Of a stretch of 64,000 nucleotides of DNA, positions 51,786 through 61,749 are shown piece after piece; position 1 is the first letter of the stretch; each line of letters begins with the position of its first letter. The notes below the pieces were generated by a model, which did not search any database, had not been told where the DNA came from, and saw nothing but the letters and a program-made list of their open reading frames with translations. The position numbers were made by a program, and so were the translations under genes. The stretch spans positions 186,001-250,000 of the forward strand of contig NZ_JBLKNW010000005.1 of NCBI RefSeq assembly GCF_051414035.1, in the 5' to 3' direction. The DNA comes from Halosimplex amylolyticum (GTDB taxonomy: Archaea; Halobacteriota; Halobacteria; Halobacteriales; Haloarculaceae).

Positions 51786-52037
51786 TGAAAGCCCTCGGCC
51801 CGCTCGCGCGGTCTGTGCGGGATATCCTCGGTCGCTGGCGCTTCCTCGGATAGGGCCCGCGCAGACCACGCGACCTGACCTCGCCCTTTCAGTCCACCAG
51901 GGACACCACAACTGCACGGCACAGCACCGCGCCTCACGCCTCCCCAACCGACTGCGCTTCTCGCTCACTTCGTTCGCTGCGATGCTCATCCCTCGCGCGG
52001 CTACTGTCGCGCGATGAAACGCGCGACAGCGCGCGCC
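51786..52037. repeat. dispersed intergenic repeat element, copy 1
   Basis: Runs from TGAAAGCCCTCGGC (51786) through CTCGCCCTTTCAGTCC (51880-51895) to GCGCGACAGCGCGCGCC (52021-52037). The 78-bp core at 51879-51957 (CCTCACGCCTCCCCAACCG inside it) is nearly identical to 60447-60524. TGAAAG and CTTTCA lie at 51786-51791 and 51886-51891 as an inverted pair. No coding pattern. Confidence 0.8.
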
Positions 52038-52127
52038 ACCGCACTCCACAGACGGTGTCCAGACAGCTACTGATCGGTCGCGGATCGCTTCGATACGACT
52101 TTCCCGATCCGTTCCCTGCGGTCTGTC

Positions 52128-52964
52128 ATGATCCGGATCGGCGCACACACATCGATCGCGGGCGGCGTCCCGAACGCCGTCGACGAACAGATCGAGATCG
52201 GCGGCAACTGCGGGCAGATCTTCACTCACTCGCCGCAGGTCTGGCAGGATCCGAACATCGGCGACGACGAGGCCGCGGAGTTCCGCGACCTCGTCGGCGA
52301 GAACGATCTGGGCCCGTGGGTCATCCACTCCTCGTACCTCGTGAACCTCTGCACGCCGAAAGACGACCTGCGCGAGAAGTCCGTCGACTCCATGCAGAAG
52401 GAAGTCGACGCCGCGGACAAACTCGGCGTCGAGTACGTCAACGTTCACCTCGGGGCGCACACGGGCGCGGGCGTCGAGGGAGGCCTCGACAACGCCGCGA
52501 GCGCGCTGGACGAACTGGAGATCCCCGAGGGCGTCACGGTCCTCGTCGAGTCCGACGCGGGATCGGGCACGAAACTCGGCGGCGATTTCGAGCACCTCGC
52601 CGAGGTGCTGGACCGCTCGGCGCAGGACCTCGACGTCTGCCTCGACACGGCCCACATGTTCGCGGCGGGCTACGACCTCTCGACGCCGGAGGGCGTCGAG
52701 GAGACCGTCGCGGAGTTCGACGAGGTCGTCGGGCTGGAGCACCTGGAGTGCATCCACCTCAACGACTCGAAACACGAGTGCGGGACGAACAAGGACGAGC
52801 ACGCCCACATCGGCGAGGGGCTCATCGGCGAGGACGGGATGCGTGCGTTCCTGAACCACGAGGACCTGCTCGACGTGCCGCTCGTGCTGGAGACGCCCAC
52901 CGAGAACGGCAAGAGCTACGCGTGGAACGTCGAGCGAGTGCGGGAGTTGCGAGACGGCGAGTGA
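52128..52964 (+). CDS. nfo: endonuclease IV (AP endonuclease)
   Basis: 278 residues. The TIM-barrel signature is seen in RIGAHTSIAGGV, IHSSYLVNLCTP, VNVHLGAHTGAG, VLVESDAGSG, VCLDTAHMFAAGYDL and CIHLNDSKHECGTNKDEHAHIGEG, which supply the His/Glu/Asp ligands of three Zn ions. It cuts DNA at abasic sites in base excision repair. The first conserved strand begins right at the ATG. Confidence 0.95.
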   Translation: MIRIGAHTSIAGGVPNAVDEQIEIGGNCGQIFTHSPQVWQDPNIGDDEAAEFRDLVGENDLGPWVIHSSYLVNLCTPKDDLREKSVDSMQKEVDAADKLGVEYVNVHLGAHTGAGVEGGLDNAASALDELEIPEGVTVLVESDAGSGTKLGGDFEHLAEVLDRSAQDLDVCLDTAHMFAAGYDLSTPEGVEETVAEFDEVVGLEHLECIHLNDSKHECGTNKDEHAHIGEGLIGEDGMRAFLNHEDLLDVPLVLETPTENGKSYAWNVERVRELRDGE

Positions 52965-53009
52965 CCGCAGGGAACGAGGCGTCTCGGGAACGCGAGGCCT
53001 GAGCCCCGG

Positions 53010-54461
53010 TCACCGCCGGTAGTTCCCGCTCCCGACCTCGAGTTCGGCGCGGGTGCGGTGCCACCCCGACTGCGGACCGAGCAGTTCGACGCTGGTCCGT
53101 TCGCGGTACTCGTTGCCGGTCCAGCCGCCGGAGAACCACTCGTTGCGGCCGGTGAGCTGGGCCGAGAGGAAGACGGAGGCGTTCTCCGCGGTGTCGTACT
53201 CGGCGTAGACGCGGCTCTCGTACTCGTAACACCGCTGGGTCTCGAAGTACCGGTCGGGACAGTCGACCGCGGTCCGGTCGTACTGCGGCGAGAGGAGCGG
53301 TTCGCCGCCGAACGGGTCGGCGGTGTCGATGCGCTCGTCGGCGACGAGCGTGACCTCGAAGGTGAACGAGCCGTCGTCGCGCGCGCCCATCGAGGGGTCG
53401 TCCGGGTCGTACTCCTCGGGCGAGACCGGCTCGGTCCAGCCCATCGTCTCGTTCTCCACGACGCGGAAGTACGACTCGGTCACCTCGATCCGGTCGGCGG
53501 AGATGGCGAGCAGCTGGCCGTGTTCGGTGTCGACCAGTTCGTAGGTGAAGTTCACCGGCTCGGGCTCGGCGCCGCCCGGCCCGCCGGTGGGCGCGTCGCG
53601 GTAGTAGTTCACGTCGGCGACGAACTGGTCGCCGACCTCGGAGGTGCCGTTCTCGGTCGGGACGGGCACGTAGAACGTGGGACTCTCCAGGCTCTCGTCG
53701 GCGTCGACGGTCACCTCGTAGGTGTAGGTGCTGTCTTCGCTCTCGGCGATCCGCTGTTGGCCGAGGAGGGCCAGGCCGCCGACCGCGAGGCCGGAGACGA
53801 CGAGGACGGCGACGGCGCCGAGCCCGACCGTCCGCCAGTTCACGCGGCCCCGCCGGCCCTGCCTGGCGAGGTGGTGGACGAGGACGGCCACGGCGGCACC
53901 GGCGACGATCCCGATCGGGAGGCTGACCAGCAGCGACGGCCAGACGAGCGGATCGAGGACGACCGTCAGGACGACGGCGACGGCGAGGAAGACGACGACG
54001 CCGGCGACCAGACTCCCGAGGACGACGAGCCACGGGCGATCGAACCCGCCATTCGGGACGGCCGTCGCGGCGCGGCCACGTCGACCGCGGTCGGCTTCGA
54101 GGATCCCGCCCAGCCCACCGCCGACGGCGGCGACCAGCGTCTGGCCGACGGCGGCCGCGAGCGAGAGCACACCGGCGACCGCCAGCGTCGCGAGCGGGGC
54201 GTCGAGCGACGCGAACGGGAGGTCGCCGAAGCGGACGAAGACGACGATCCCGGTCACGACCGCACTGAGCGCCGCCATCAATACACCGGCGATCGCACCG
54301 GCCATCGCACCGCGTCTCGCCCCGTCGCGTTCGAGATAGCCGGCGACGCCGCCGCCGACGAACGGGGCGACGAGCAAGACGAGCGGGACGAAGCCGAGCG
54401 CCGTGCCGACGACCGCACCGAGCGCTCCGTTTCGAACCGTGGACCGCGAGAATGTAGCCAT
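53010..54461 (-). CDS. polytopic membrane protein with extracellular C-terminal domain
   Basis: 483 residues. The first 240 residues are hydrophobic with about six helices, starting with a DUF5518-like VVGTALGFVPLVLLVAPFVGGGVAGYL pattern. After a last helix (about 214-231) a 250-residue acidic beta-rich part follows (TYTYEVTVDADESLESPTFYVPVP to ELEVGSGNYRR), likely outside the cell. Function unknown; haloarchaea have many such proteins of one or two domains. Confidence 0.65.
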   Translation of the reverse strand: MATFSRSTVRNGALGAVVGTALGFVPLVLLVAPFVGGGVAGYLERDGARRGAMAGAIAGVLMAALSAVVTGIVVFVRFGDLPFASLDAPLATLAVAGVLSLAAAVGQTLVAAVGGGLGGILEADRGRRGRAATAVPNGGFDRPWLVVLGSLVAGVVVFLAVAVVLTVVLDPLVWPSLLVSLPIGIVAGAAVAVLVHHLARQGRRGRVNWRTVGLGAVAVLVVSGLAVGGLALLGQQRIAESEDSTYTYEVTVDADESLESPTFYVPVPTENGTSEVGDQFVADVNYYRDAPTGGPGGAEPEPVNFTYELVDTEHGQLLAISADRIEVTESYFRVVENETMGWTEPVSPEEYDPDDPSMGARDDGSFTFEVTLVADERIDTADPFGGEPLLSPQYDRTAVDCPDRYFETQRCYEYESRVYAEYDTAENASVFLSAQLTGRNEWFSGGWTGNEYRERTSVELLGPQSGWHRTRAELEVGSGNYRR

Positions 54462-54656
54462 GTCTGAACGTTCGCACCGGCGGGGCTTAGCTCTGGGTTG
54501 AGAACCGTTATCACGGGCGTCGGGGCCTGTAACCGGTGTTCGACGGGTCGGACGACCTGCCGGTAGACCGGGGAATCGGTCAAGAGATTCCGCGACGCGG
54601 TCGGGCCGTCACCCCGTCTCGCGGCCTCAGTTGGCACCGTTTGATGGCGTCGAGAG

Positions 54657-56063
54657 TCACCGCTCGACGGCGTCGGGCCGGTTCTGCACGCGCGGGTACC
54701 GAACGCCCAGCGCCTTCCAGTCGAGCCAGCGGGCGCCGGGGCGGTCGTCCGCGAGTCTGCCGATCGGCGGATTTCCGCCGGTGGGAACCCCGTCGACGGG
54801 ACCGCTGGGATCGACGGCGTTCGAGACGTAATCGAGGGTCTCGTCGGTCGCCACCCAGACGCCGGCGGCGCCGGAGGGGAGCGCGACGCCGACGTTGGCG
54901 AGGCCGTCGAGCGACGTCGCGAGGTGGCGCGTCGACTCGCCGTCGATCCGCTGTTCGAGCGCGGCGTAGGCGTAGAACTCGATGTCCGCGCCGTCGGCCG
55001 CGCGGTCCTTGACCGCGGGCGCGAGTTCGAACAGTTTGTTGTAGCCGACCTCGACCTGTTCGGGGTCGAGCGTCCCCGTCGCGTCGTCGGTGGCCTCGAC
55101 GGGAGCGACCTCGTCGGTCGCGGTGTCGTTCGTCACGTACCAGGTGACGTAGTTCTCCTCGCGGTGGCGGTGCCGGCGAGCGACGACGGACATCCCTTTG
55201 TGCGGGAGGTAGGCGCTGACCGCCGGCAGATCGGTCGCGGGCCCCCGCACCGCGAGCACGAGGACGTTCCGGTAGGTGACCGGCGAAATCGACTCGCGGA
55301 CGCGCTCGGGGTCGCCACCGCTCTCCGCGAATCCGTCGGCGCCGACCAGCGAGTCGACGAGTCCGTGGGTGCCGGTGCCCGTCGCGGCGACGACGTAGTC
55401 GGGGTCGAACTCGACGGTCAGGTCCTCGTGAGTTTCGACGGTGAGTCCATCGAGCGCGGGGGGCGATCCCGCTCCGTCGGTGAACGCGAACTCGGCGATA
55501 TCGCCGACGACGATGCGCTCTTCGTGGCCGTCGGCGAGCGCGCGGACGAGCGCCTCGCGGTCGATCGCGTACTCGTCGACGGCGGTGACGTGCTCGCCGC
55601 TGCCCTTCGCGAAGATCGTCCCGTCGCGGTAGATCTCGGGCAGGCCGTCGATCCCGCGTTCGTCGTACTCGTAACCGCCCTCGTCCCACTGGGGCGGGAG
55701 GTACCGGTAGGGGTGGTCGGTCGAGCAGACGTACCACTCGCCGCCCGCGACGGGGACGTGCTCGCCCTCGGCGAAGGGGAGCCACCGCTCGGCGACGGTC
55801 CGGCGCTGCTCGGGGTCGGGGTCGAGGTACCCCTTCGAGAGCGTGCCCGGCCAGTCGAACGACTGCCCGGAGCCGAGCGGTGCGTTCGAGACGAGCGCAG
55901 TCGCGTACCCGCGGTCGGAGAGTTCGTTCAGCAGTAGCAGTCCCTGGATCCCGCCTCCCACGACCAGCACGTCCACGTCGGCGGTCGGGTACCACCCCAG
56001 GCGCTCGCGCACCCGCTCGTACAGCGCCACCCCGGTGTCGAACTCCGGCTCGTCCGCTGGCAT
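54657..56063 (-). CDS. FAD-dependent oxidoreductase (DAO-like)
   Basis: 468 residues. Dinucleotide-binding VDVLVVGGGIQGLLLLNELSDRGY (about 29-52); a glycine-rich ATGTGTHGLVDS; C-terminal GVALPSGAAGVWVATDETL. This is the DAO superfamily (amino acid or glycerol-phosphate oxidase-like), but no specific substrate motif is recognised. It is followed by a 195-bp gap and the membrane protein, and sits upstream of nothing obviously related, though the GH2 gene on the same strand ends 100 bp before its start. Confidence 0.8.
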   Translation of the reverse strand: MPADEPEFDTGVALYERVRERLGWYPTADVDVLVVGGGIQGLLLLNELSDRGYATALVSNAPLGSGQSFDWPGTLSKGYLDPDPEQRRTVAERWLPFAEGEHVPVAGGEWYVCSTDHPYRYLPPQWDEGGYEYDERGIDGLPEIYRDGTIFAKGSGEHVTAVDEYAIDREALVRALADGHEERIVVGDIAEFAFTDGAGSPPALDGLTVETHEDLTVEFDPDYVVAATGTGTHGLVDSLVGADGFAESGGDPERVRESISPVTYRNVLVLAVRGPATDLPAVSAYLPHKGMSVVARRHRHREENYVTWYVTNDTATDEVAPVEATDDATGTLDPEQVEVGYNKLFELAPAVKDRAADGADIEFYAYAALEQRIDGESTRHLATSLDGLANVGVALPSGAAGVWVATDETLDYVSNAVDPSGPVDGVPTGGNPPIGRLADDRPGARWLDWKALGVRYPRVQNRPDAVER

Positions 56064-56165
56064 CGATGTTGTCCCCTCTTTTCCTGCGGCCTACATATGT
56101 CTGCTCACGTGCCGCGTTCCGCTGGCTGGGTCCTCGCCGGACCGGTTACTGCCGGCCCTCGGAGG

Positions 56166-59072
56166 TCAGGACTCGGGCCCGTAGAGCTCCACTTCGAGGA
56201 GTTCGAGGTGGTCGCGGCCGCCCTCCCGGTCGGACTGGTGGCGGTCGCCGGTGATCTCGACGATCTCGCCGAACTGGTCCTCTACCTGGGTCACGCCGGC
56301 GAGTGCGATCGTCACGCTCTGGCCGTCGACCGGGTCGAACGAGATCCTGTCGTAGGCGAGCGTGTGCCCGACGTCGCCGTTCCAGACTTCCCGGCCGTCG
56401 ACGGCGACCCGGATCGGGTACCCGGTCGTGCGGTGGCCGCCGACCTTGAGCCGCACCTCGCTCACGGTCGTCGGCTCGTCCAGGTCGAACCGGATCCACG
56501 CGTCGTCCCGGTCGCCGGCACTCTCCCACGAACTCGACTCGTCGTCGTCGATCGCCTCGTCGGCGTCGTCGGCGTTCGACCCCGCGGTGACGTCTCCCAC
56601 CTCCAGGGACCGACCGTCGGACTCGTACGCCGGCCCCTCGGGCGTCGGACCGCGGTCGAGATTCGCCGGCAATCCATCGCCGGGCAGGTGGGGGGTCAAT
56701 CCGCCCGTCGTCTCGATCGGTTCCGTCTCCAGTTCGACCGTCGCCGATTCCAGCCCGTCGCTGCGCGCCGTCAGCGTCACGGTTCCGGCTTCCCGGGTGG
56801 AACGGATCAGCACGCGGTTGACGCCGAGTTCGACAGGCAGCTCTTTGGAGAGAATATAGTTGTCGGGCCCCTTCGCGATCCCGCCGCGCCACTCCGCGGG
56901 CCCGTCGAGTTCGAACTCGATCTCGTCGAAGGCGACCGGATTCCGCCGCCCCTCCTCGTCGACGACCTCCACGTCGACCAGCGCGAGGTCGTGGCCGTCA
57001 GCGCGCCAGCCGGTCGGCGAAGTCCTCGGCGTCAGTTCGACGGCGACCGGGTCGCCGACGGTCTCCGCGACGTCCTCGCAGACCTGCTCGCCGGCGTCGT
57101 CGTAGCCGACCGCCCGGAGTCGGCCCGGCTCCCACTCGACGCCCTCGAAGGTGAACAGGAACCGGTCCGACTGCGTCCCGTGGCCGAGCGACTCTCCGTT
57201 TCGGTAGAGTTCGACCTCCTGCGCGCTGGAGACGACCGTGACGTCCCTGACCGTCTCGGGCTCGTAGTTCCAGTGGCCCATGATGGCGGCGTGGGCGTCC
57301 TCGACGTCGACCCAGCCGTCCCAGATCGCCCGGTGCGCGTAGAAGGCGTCCTTGGGGACCCGCATCGGGTCGACTTCGCCGCTGCGCCGGTAGTTCTCCT
57401 CTCCTCGGTAGTGCGTGTTGGTGTCGCTGAAGACGATGTTCAGCGCCCCGGCGTTGACGCGCTCGCCGGTCCCCGGTCGCTCGCGCCAGTACTCGTACCA
57501 CCGCCTGACGTCCTCGGCGGCGAAGGTGTCCTGGTTCCGGTTGTACCGCTCGCCCTCGCCTTCGCCGCTGCCGTCCTCGTGGTACGGCGGGGACTCGGCG
57601 TCCCAGTACCGGCGCAGCCCCTCGCTGCGGTTGTACTCCGTCGCCAACATCGGTTTGTCCGCGCTCTTGTTGACGTAGAGCATCTCGCCGCCCCACTCGG
57701 CCACGTCGCTGTCGAGCATCTCGCGACAGCCCATCGCCCGGCCGCCGTGGGGGTCGAACCGGTCGCGCAACCGAACGAGTTCTTCCATGTGCTCCTCGCT
57801 GATGACCTCGTTCCCGCCCTCGTAGAAGAGGACGCTGGGGTTGTTGCGGTTGTAGACGATCGCGTCGCGCATGAGCTCCACTCGTTGTTCCCACTGGCGC
57901 CCGTCGACGTCGCTCTCGGCGTCGCCCGCCGGCAGGAGCTGGACGAGCCCCATCCGGTCGCAGGATTCGACGTCCTGCTTCCAGGGGGTGACGTGCATCC
58001 AGCGCACGGTGTTCGCGTTGCTCTCGACCATCAGCCCGTTGCTGAAGTCGCTGAGCCAGGCGGGGACGCTCCGGCCGACGGCCGGCCACTCGTTGGTCGT
58101 CCGCTGGGCGTACCCCTTGAGGTGAATGGTGCGGTCGTTGAGTTCGACTTCCCCGTCCTCGAAGGCCGTCTTGCGGAATCCCGTCTCGGTGGTCACCGAG
58201 TCCACGACCTCCCCGTCGACCGTCAGGCGGGTGACCACGTCGTAGAGGTAGCCGTAGCCCCAGCTCCAGAACTGCAGGTCCTCGACCTCCGCGGACGCGC
58301 GCAGCGTGCGGGTGGCGCCGGGCGCGATCGACCGCTCGCCGCCGTCGAACTCCGCGACGGTCTCGCCGTCGGGATCGCGGATCTCGACGTCGTACCCGAC
58401 GGTCCGTTCGCCGGAATGCTCGTTTCGAATTTCCGACTCTGCGGTGACGGTGGCCGTGCCGGCGTCGACGTCGATGTCGTCGGCGTAGACGTAGACGCCG
58501 GTCGTCCCGAGCCAGGAGTACAGCGGCAACGTCTGGTAGAGCCGGTCGGTGACGTGCAGTGTGACGTTCTTCGTGATGCCGCCGTAGTTCGCGTTGAAGT
58601 TGTGGTCGGCCCACTGGTAGCGCTCGCCGGTCGCCTCCTCTTCGTAGTCCCAGTCGTTGTCGACCCGGACCGCGAGGACGTTCTCGGCGGGCGCGGGTTC
58701 GGCCAGCTCCGTGAGGTCGAAGCCGAACGCCATGACGCCGTTCTCGTGACGGCCGACGAACTCGCCGTTGCAGTACACCTCGGCGGCCTGGCGGACGCCC
58801 TCGAACTCGACGAACACCTTCTCGTCGGCGGCGTCCTCGGGAAGCGTGAACGACTTGCGGTACCACGCCACGCCCGTGGACAGTCCGTAGATGTCCTCGC
58901 GGAACGCCTCGTCCTCGTTCCAGGCGTGGGGCAGGCTCACCCGCTCCCAGCCCTCGTCGTCGAAGTCGGTCGACTGCGCGTCTTCGAACTCCCCGACCCC
59001 GACGCGCCAGTCGGGGTTCATGCTGTAACTCTCGCGGCGTCCTGGCTCCGGCTCGTGTGCTGATCCTGTCAT
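56166..59072 (-). CDS. GH2-family beta-glycosidase with C-terminal F5/8-C-like domain
   Basis: 968 residues. GH2 pattern: jelly-roll (SLPHAWNEDEAFREDIYGLSTG, WYRKSF) about 20-180, Ig-like, then the barrel with acid/base E422 in YEGGNEVISEEHM and nucleophile E479 in MLATEYNRSEGL; C-terminal Ig-like domains and a discoidin/CBM32-like segment (about 795-965, DESSSWESAGDRDDAWIRFDLD). There is no Tat or Sec signal, so it should act in the cytoplasm on imported oligosaccharides (beta-galactoside, -mannoside or -glucuronide; not determinable by eye). Possible partner of the exported enzymes at 21-36 kb. Confidence 0.85.
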   Translation of the reverse strand: MTGSAHEPEPGRRESYSMNPDWRVGVGEFEDAQSTDFDDEGWERVSLPHAWNEDEAFREDIYGLSTGVAWYRKSFTLPEDAADEKVFVEFEGVRQAAEVYCNGEFVGRHENGVMAFGFDLTELAEPAPAENVLAVRVDNDWDYEEEATGERYQWADHNFNANYGGITKNVTLHVTDRLYQTLPLYSWLGTTGVYVYADDIDVDAGTATVTAESEIRNEHSGERTVGYDVEIRDPDGETVAEFDGGERSIAPGATRTLRASAEVEDLQFWSWGYGYLYDVVTRLTVDGEVVDSVTTETGFRKTAFEDGEVELNDRTIHLKGYAQRTTNEWPAVGRSVPAWLSDFSNGLMVESNANTVRWMHVTPWKQDVESCDRMGLVQLLPAGDAESDVDGRQWEQRVELMRDAIVYNRNNPSVLFYEGGNEVISEEHMEELVRLRDRFDPHGGRAMGCREMLDSDVAEWGGEMLYVNKSADKPMLATEYNRSEGLRRYWDAESPPYHEDGSGEGEGERYNRNQDTFAAEDVRRWYEYWRERPGTGERVNAGALNIVFSDTNTHYRGEENYRRSGEVDPMRVPKDAFYAHRAIWDGWVDVEDAHAAIMGHWNYEPETVRDVTVVSSAQEVELYRNGESLGHGTQSDRFLFTFEGVEWEPGRLRAVGYDDAGEQVCEDVAETVGDPVAVELTPRTSPTGWRADGHDLALVDVEVVDEEGRRNPVAFDEIEFELDGPAEWRGGIAKGPDNYILSKELPVELGVNRVLIRSTREAGTVTLTARSDGLESATVELETEPIETTGGLTPHLPGDGLPANLDRGPTPEGPAYESDGRSLEVGDVTAGSNADDADEAIDDDESSSWESAGDRDDAWIRFDLDEPTTVSEVRLKVGGHRTTGYPIRVAVDGREVWNGDVGHTLAYDRISFDPVDGQSVTIALAGVTQVEDQFGEIVEITGDRHQSDREGGRDHLELLEVELYGPES

Positions 59073-59357
59073 TGTGGGTCGCTATCGATCTACGGACGCC
59101 ACGGCGGGCAGCCACTACTTATCCTTACTCGTATCGGCATTCGCGGCCGGGAGCGGAGCCGCTCCGGGAACCGACCCGTCGAGTTCTCGCTTTCGTGACC
59201 ACCGTCGACCGACATTCGGTTCGGGGTGATCCGCGGGTCGCGGTGCTGGTCTCGTCCCGACGACGACCGGCGAGCGTCCCGTCGCTTGGTTCGGACCTCG
59301 CCCGGCGCTCGCCCAGACCGACGGGCATTTGCCGCCGGCGGACCCACCAACGCCCCA
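59073..59357. other. short intergenic region
   Basis: The divergent space between the GH2 gene and the methyltransferase gene. ACTACTTATCCTTACTCG (59113-59130) is the AT-richest part; GGAGCGGAGCCGCTCC (59151-59166) is a stem-loop. No gene seen. Confidence 0.4.
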
Positions 59358-60152
59358 GTGCGACAGTTCAGCGCCGACTACCTGGAGACCACCCGCGAGG
59401 GGATGTGGGGCGACTCCCGCGAGGCGCTCGCCGACCTCGACCTCGACAGCCGCGAGCGCGTCCTCGACGTCGGTTGCGGGACCGGCGAGCTGACCCGCGT
59501 CCTCGCCGAGGAGTCCGGCGGGGAGGTCGTCGGCGCCGACGTCGACCCCGAACTGCTCTCGGTCGCTGCCGAGTTCGCGCCGGTCGTGCGCGCCGCGGCC
59601 ACGCGCTTGCCGTTCGCCGCGGACGCCTTCGATCTGGTCGTCTGCCAGGCGCTGCTCATCAACCTCCCCGACCCCGTCGAGGCGGTCCGGGAGTTCGCCA
59701 GAGCGTCGTCGGATCTCGTCGCCGCGGTGGAGCCGGACAACGGCGCCGTGACGGTCGACTCGACGGTCGACGCCGAACCGCCGCTGGCCCGCCGGGCGCG
59801 CGAGCGCTTCCTCGACGGCGTCGCGACGGAGGTGACCATGGGTTCGAGGGCGCGCGAGGTGTTCGAGGATGCCGGGCTGGACGTGGTGTCGACCCGGCGG
59901 TACGACCACGAACGCGTCGTCTCGCCGCCCTACTCGGAGGCGGCCGTCGAGGCCGCCCGCCGGAAGGTCACCGGCGAGGGACTGGCCGACGACCGCGAGA
60001 CCATCCTCTCCGGTGAAACCACCGCCGGGGAGTACGACGAACTGCGCTCGGCGTGGCGCGCGATGGGCCGCGACGTGGTCTCGCAGATGGGCGCCGGGTC
60101 GTACGTTCGCAAGGAGACGGTGCCGTTCTTCGTGACCGTCGGTCGGGTGTAG
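59358..60152 (+). CDS. class I SAM-dependent methyltransferase
   Basis: 264 residues starting with GTG (MRQFSADYLETTREGMW). Motif I is RVLDVGCGTGELTRVLAEE (about 33-51), motif II EVVGADVDPELLSVA, then ATRLPFAADAFDLVVCQALLINLPDP, the usual post-motif order. The substrate is unknown. The GTG is selected because homologs of this layout start with a phenylalanine-containing FSADYLETTREGMW; longer in-frame starts add an unlike stretch. Confidence 0.85.
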   Translation: MRQFSADYLETTREGMWGDSREALADLDLDSRERVLDVGCGTGELTRVLAEESGGEVVGADVDPELLSVAAEFAPVVRAAATRLPFAADAFDLVVCQALLINLPDPVEAVREFARASSDLVAAVEPDNGAVTVDSTVDAEPPLARRARERFLDGVATEVTMGSRAREVFEDAGLDVVSTRRYDHERVVSPPYSEAAVEAARRKVTGEGLADDRETILSGETTAGEYDELRSAWRAMGRDVVSQMGAGSYVRKETVPFFVTVGRV

Positions 60153-60229
60153 GTTTGTTCGAGTGAGCGTGCTGTATCGGGATTCTTGACCCGGGTCGAG
60201 TGACTCGGAACGCGAGCGATAACACGCGA

Positions 60230-60617
60230 TGAAAGCCCTCGGCGCGCTCGCTCACGGGTCGCTGCGCTCACCGGGCGACTCGCTCCGCTCGTCTCCCGAG
60301 CCCTGTCTCACTTCGTTCGACAGGACCCCGTTCGCATTCGAGGTCTCCCTTCGGTCGACCTCGCACTCGCGGTCGCTGACCGGCATATCCTCACTCCGTT
60401 CGGATAGGGGCCGCTCAGGCGACCACGGGCTCCGCCTGCGAGCGCGCCTCGCCCTTTCAGTCCGCCAGGGACAGCAGAACCACACGGCACAGCACCGCGC
60501 CTCACGCCTCCCCAACCGACTGCGTTGCTCGGTCGCTTCGCTCCCTGCGCTACTCGCCCCTCGCACGGCTTCGACTCGCGGCCTCGCTATCGCTCGGCAC
60601 GCGCGACAGCGCGCGCC
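60230..60617. repeat. dispersed intergenic repeat element, copy 2
   Basis: Same end points as copy 1: TGAAAGCCCTCGGC at 60230 and GCGCGACAGCGCGCGCC at 60601-60617; core 60447-60524 near identical to 51879-51957. It is 136 bp longer than copy 1, with extra TCGCTCACGGG/CTCGCTCCG-type sequence. It fills most of the 492-bp gap between the methyltransferase and the cysteine synthase genes; no coding pattern. Confidence 0.8.
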
Positions 60618-60644
60618 GAAGAGAAGATCCCCGGGGTTTCGATT

Positions 60645-61598
60645 TTAGTCGTCGGCGGGCGCGGCCTCGTCCGACTCCCAGTAGCTGAGGTTTGCGGGTT
60701 CGAACAGGTCGGTCGAGAGGTAGCGCTCGCCGGTGTCGGGGAGCACGACGACCACGAGGTCGTCGGGGCGCTCGCGGGCGACGTCGGCCGCGGCGGCGAG
60801 CGCAGCGCCGGCGGAGACGCCGGTCAGGATGCCTTCCTCGCGGGCGAGTTTCCGGGTCGTCTGGACGGCCTCCTCGTGCTCGACGGCGCGGACTTCGTCG
60901 ACGAGTTCGGTCCGGAGGATCTCGGGGATGAACCCGGCGCCGATGCCCTGGATCGAGTGCGAGCCCGCGTCCCCGCCCGAGAGGACCGGCGACTCGGCGG
61001 GTTCGACGGCGACCGAGTCCACGTCGGCGCCCTGCTCCTCCTCGAAGTACTCGGAGACGCCGGTGATCGTCCCGCCAGTCCCGACGCCGGCGACGAAGAC
61101 GTCGACCTCGCCGTCGGTGTCGTCCCAGATCTCGGGGCCGGTCGACCCGCGGTGGGCCTCGGGGTTGGCGATGTTCTCGAACTGCCTGGCGACGACGCCG
61201 TCGCGCTCCTCGGCGATCGCGTCGGCGGCCTGGATGGCGCCGTCCATGCCACCGTCGGCGGGGGTGAGGACGAGTTCGGCGCCGAGGGCGGAGAGGAGCG
61301 CGCGGCGCTCCTCGCTCATCGACTCGGGCATGGTGAGCACGAGGTCGTAGCCGCGGGCGGCGCAGGCCGTGGCGAGGCCGATGCCGGTGTTGCCGCTGGT
61401 TGCCTCGACGATCACGGGGTCGTCGTCGAGGTGGCCCATGCGTTCGGCGCGGTCGAGCATCGCGGCGCCGATGCGGTCTTTCACCGAACTCGCGGGGTTG
61501 AACGACTCGACCTTGCCCGCGAGGTTGTCGGCGAACGAGTCCAGCCACACGAGCGGTGTGTCGCCGATCTCCTCGGCGACGTCGTCTGCGATGTCCAT
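60645..61598 (-). CDS. cysK: cysteine synthase (O-acetylserine sulfhydrylase family)
   Basis: 317 residues of the PLP fold II type. GDTPLVWLDS, ESFNPASSVKDRIGAAML (the PLP Lys in SSVKDR), VEATSGNTGIGLATACAARGY (phosphate-binding SGNTG), GVGTGGTITGVSEYF and HSIQGIGAGFIPEIL, and VSAGAALAAAA match CysK. It makes cysteine from O-acetylserine or O-phosphoserine and sulfide. The ATG at 61598 gives the normal family length; an ATG 26 codons earlier is possible. Confidence 0.93.
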   Translation of the reverse strand: MDIADDVAEEIGDTPLVWLDSFADNLAGKVESFNPASSVKDRIGAAMLDRAERMGHLDDDPVIVEATSGNTGIGLATACAARGYDLVLTMPESMSEERRALLSALGAELVLTPADGGMDGAIQAADAIAEERDGVVARQFENIANPEAHRGSTGPEIWDDTDGEVDVFVAGVGTGGTITGVSEYFEEEQGADVDSVAVEPAESPVLSGGDAGSHSIQGIGAGFIPEILRTELVDEVRAVEHEEAVQTTRKLAREEGILTGVSAGAALAAAADVARERPDDLVVVVLPDTGERYLSTDLFEPANLSYWESDEAAPADD

Positions 61599-61749
61599 CG
61601 TCCCGGAGTTGGCGCTCGCGACGGATTGGCAGTCGCCCTCGACATCGGGGGCTTTGATACCCGACCGGTCTGCCACGCACGAACCATCAGCGAGATTGCA
61701 GAACGGTCGTTCGGCAAACCGTTAATTGGCTGCCGGCGGTCTCGTCGAT

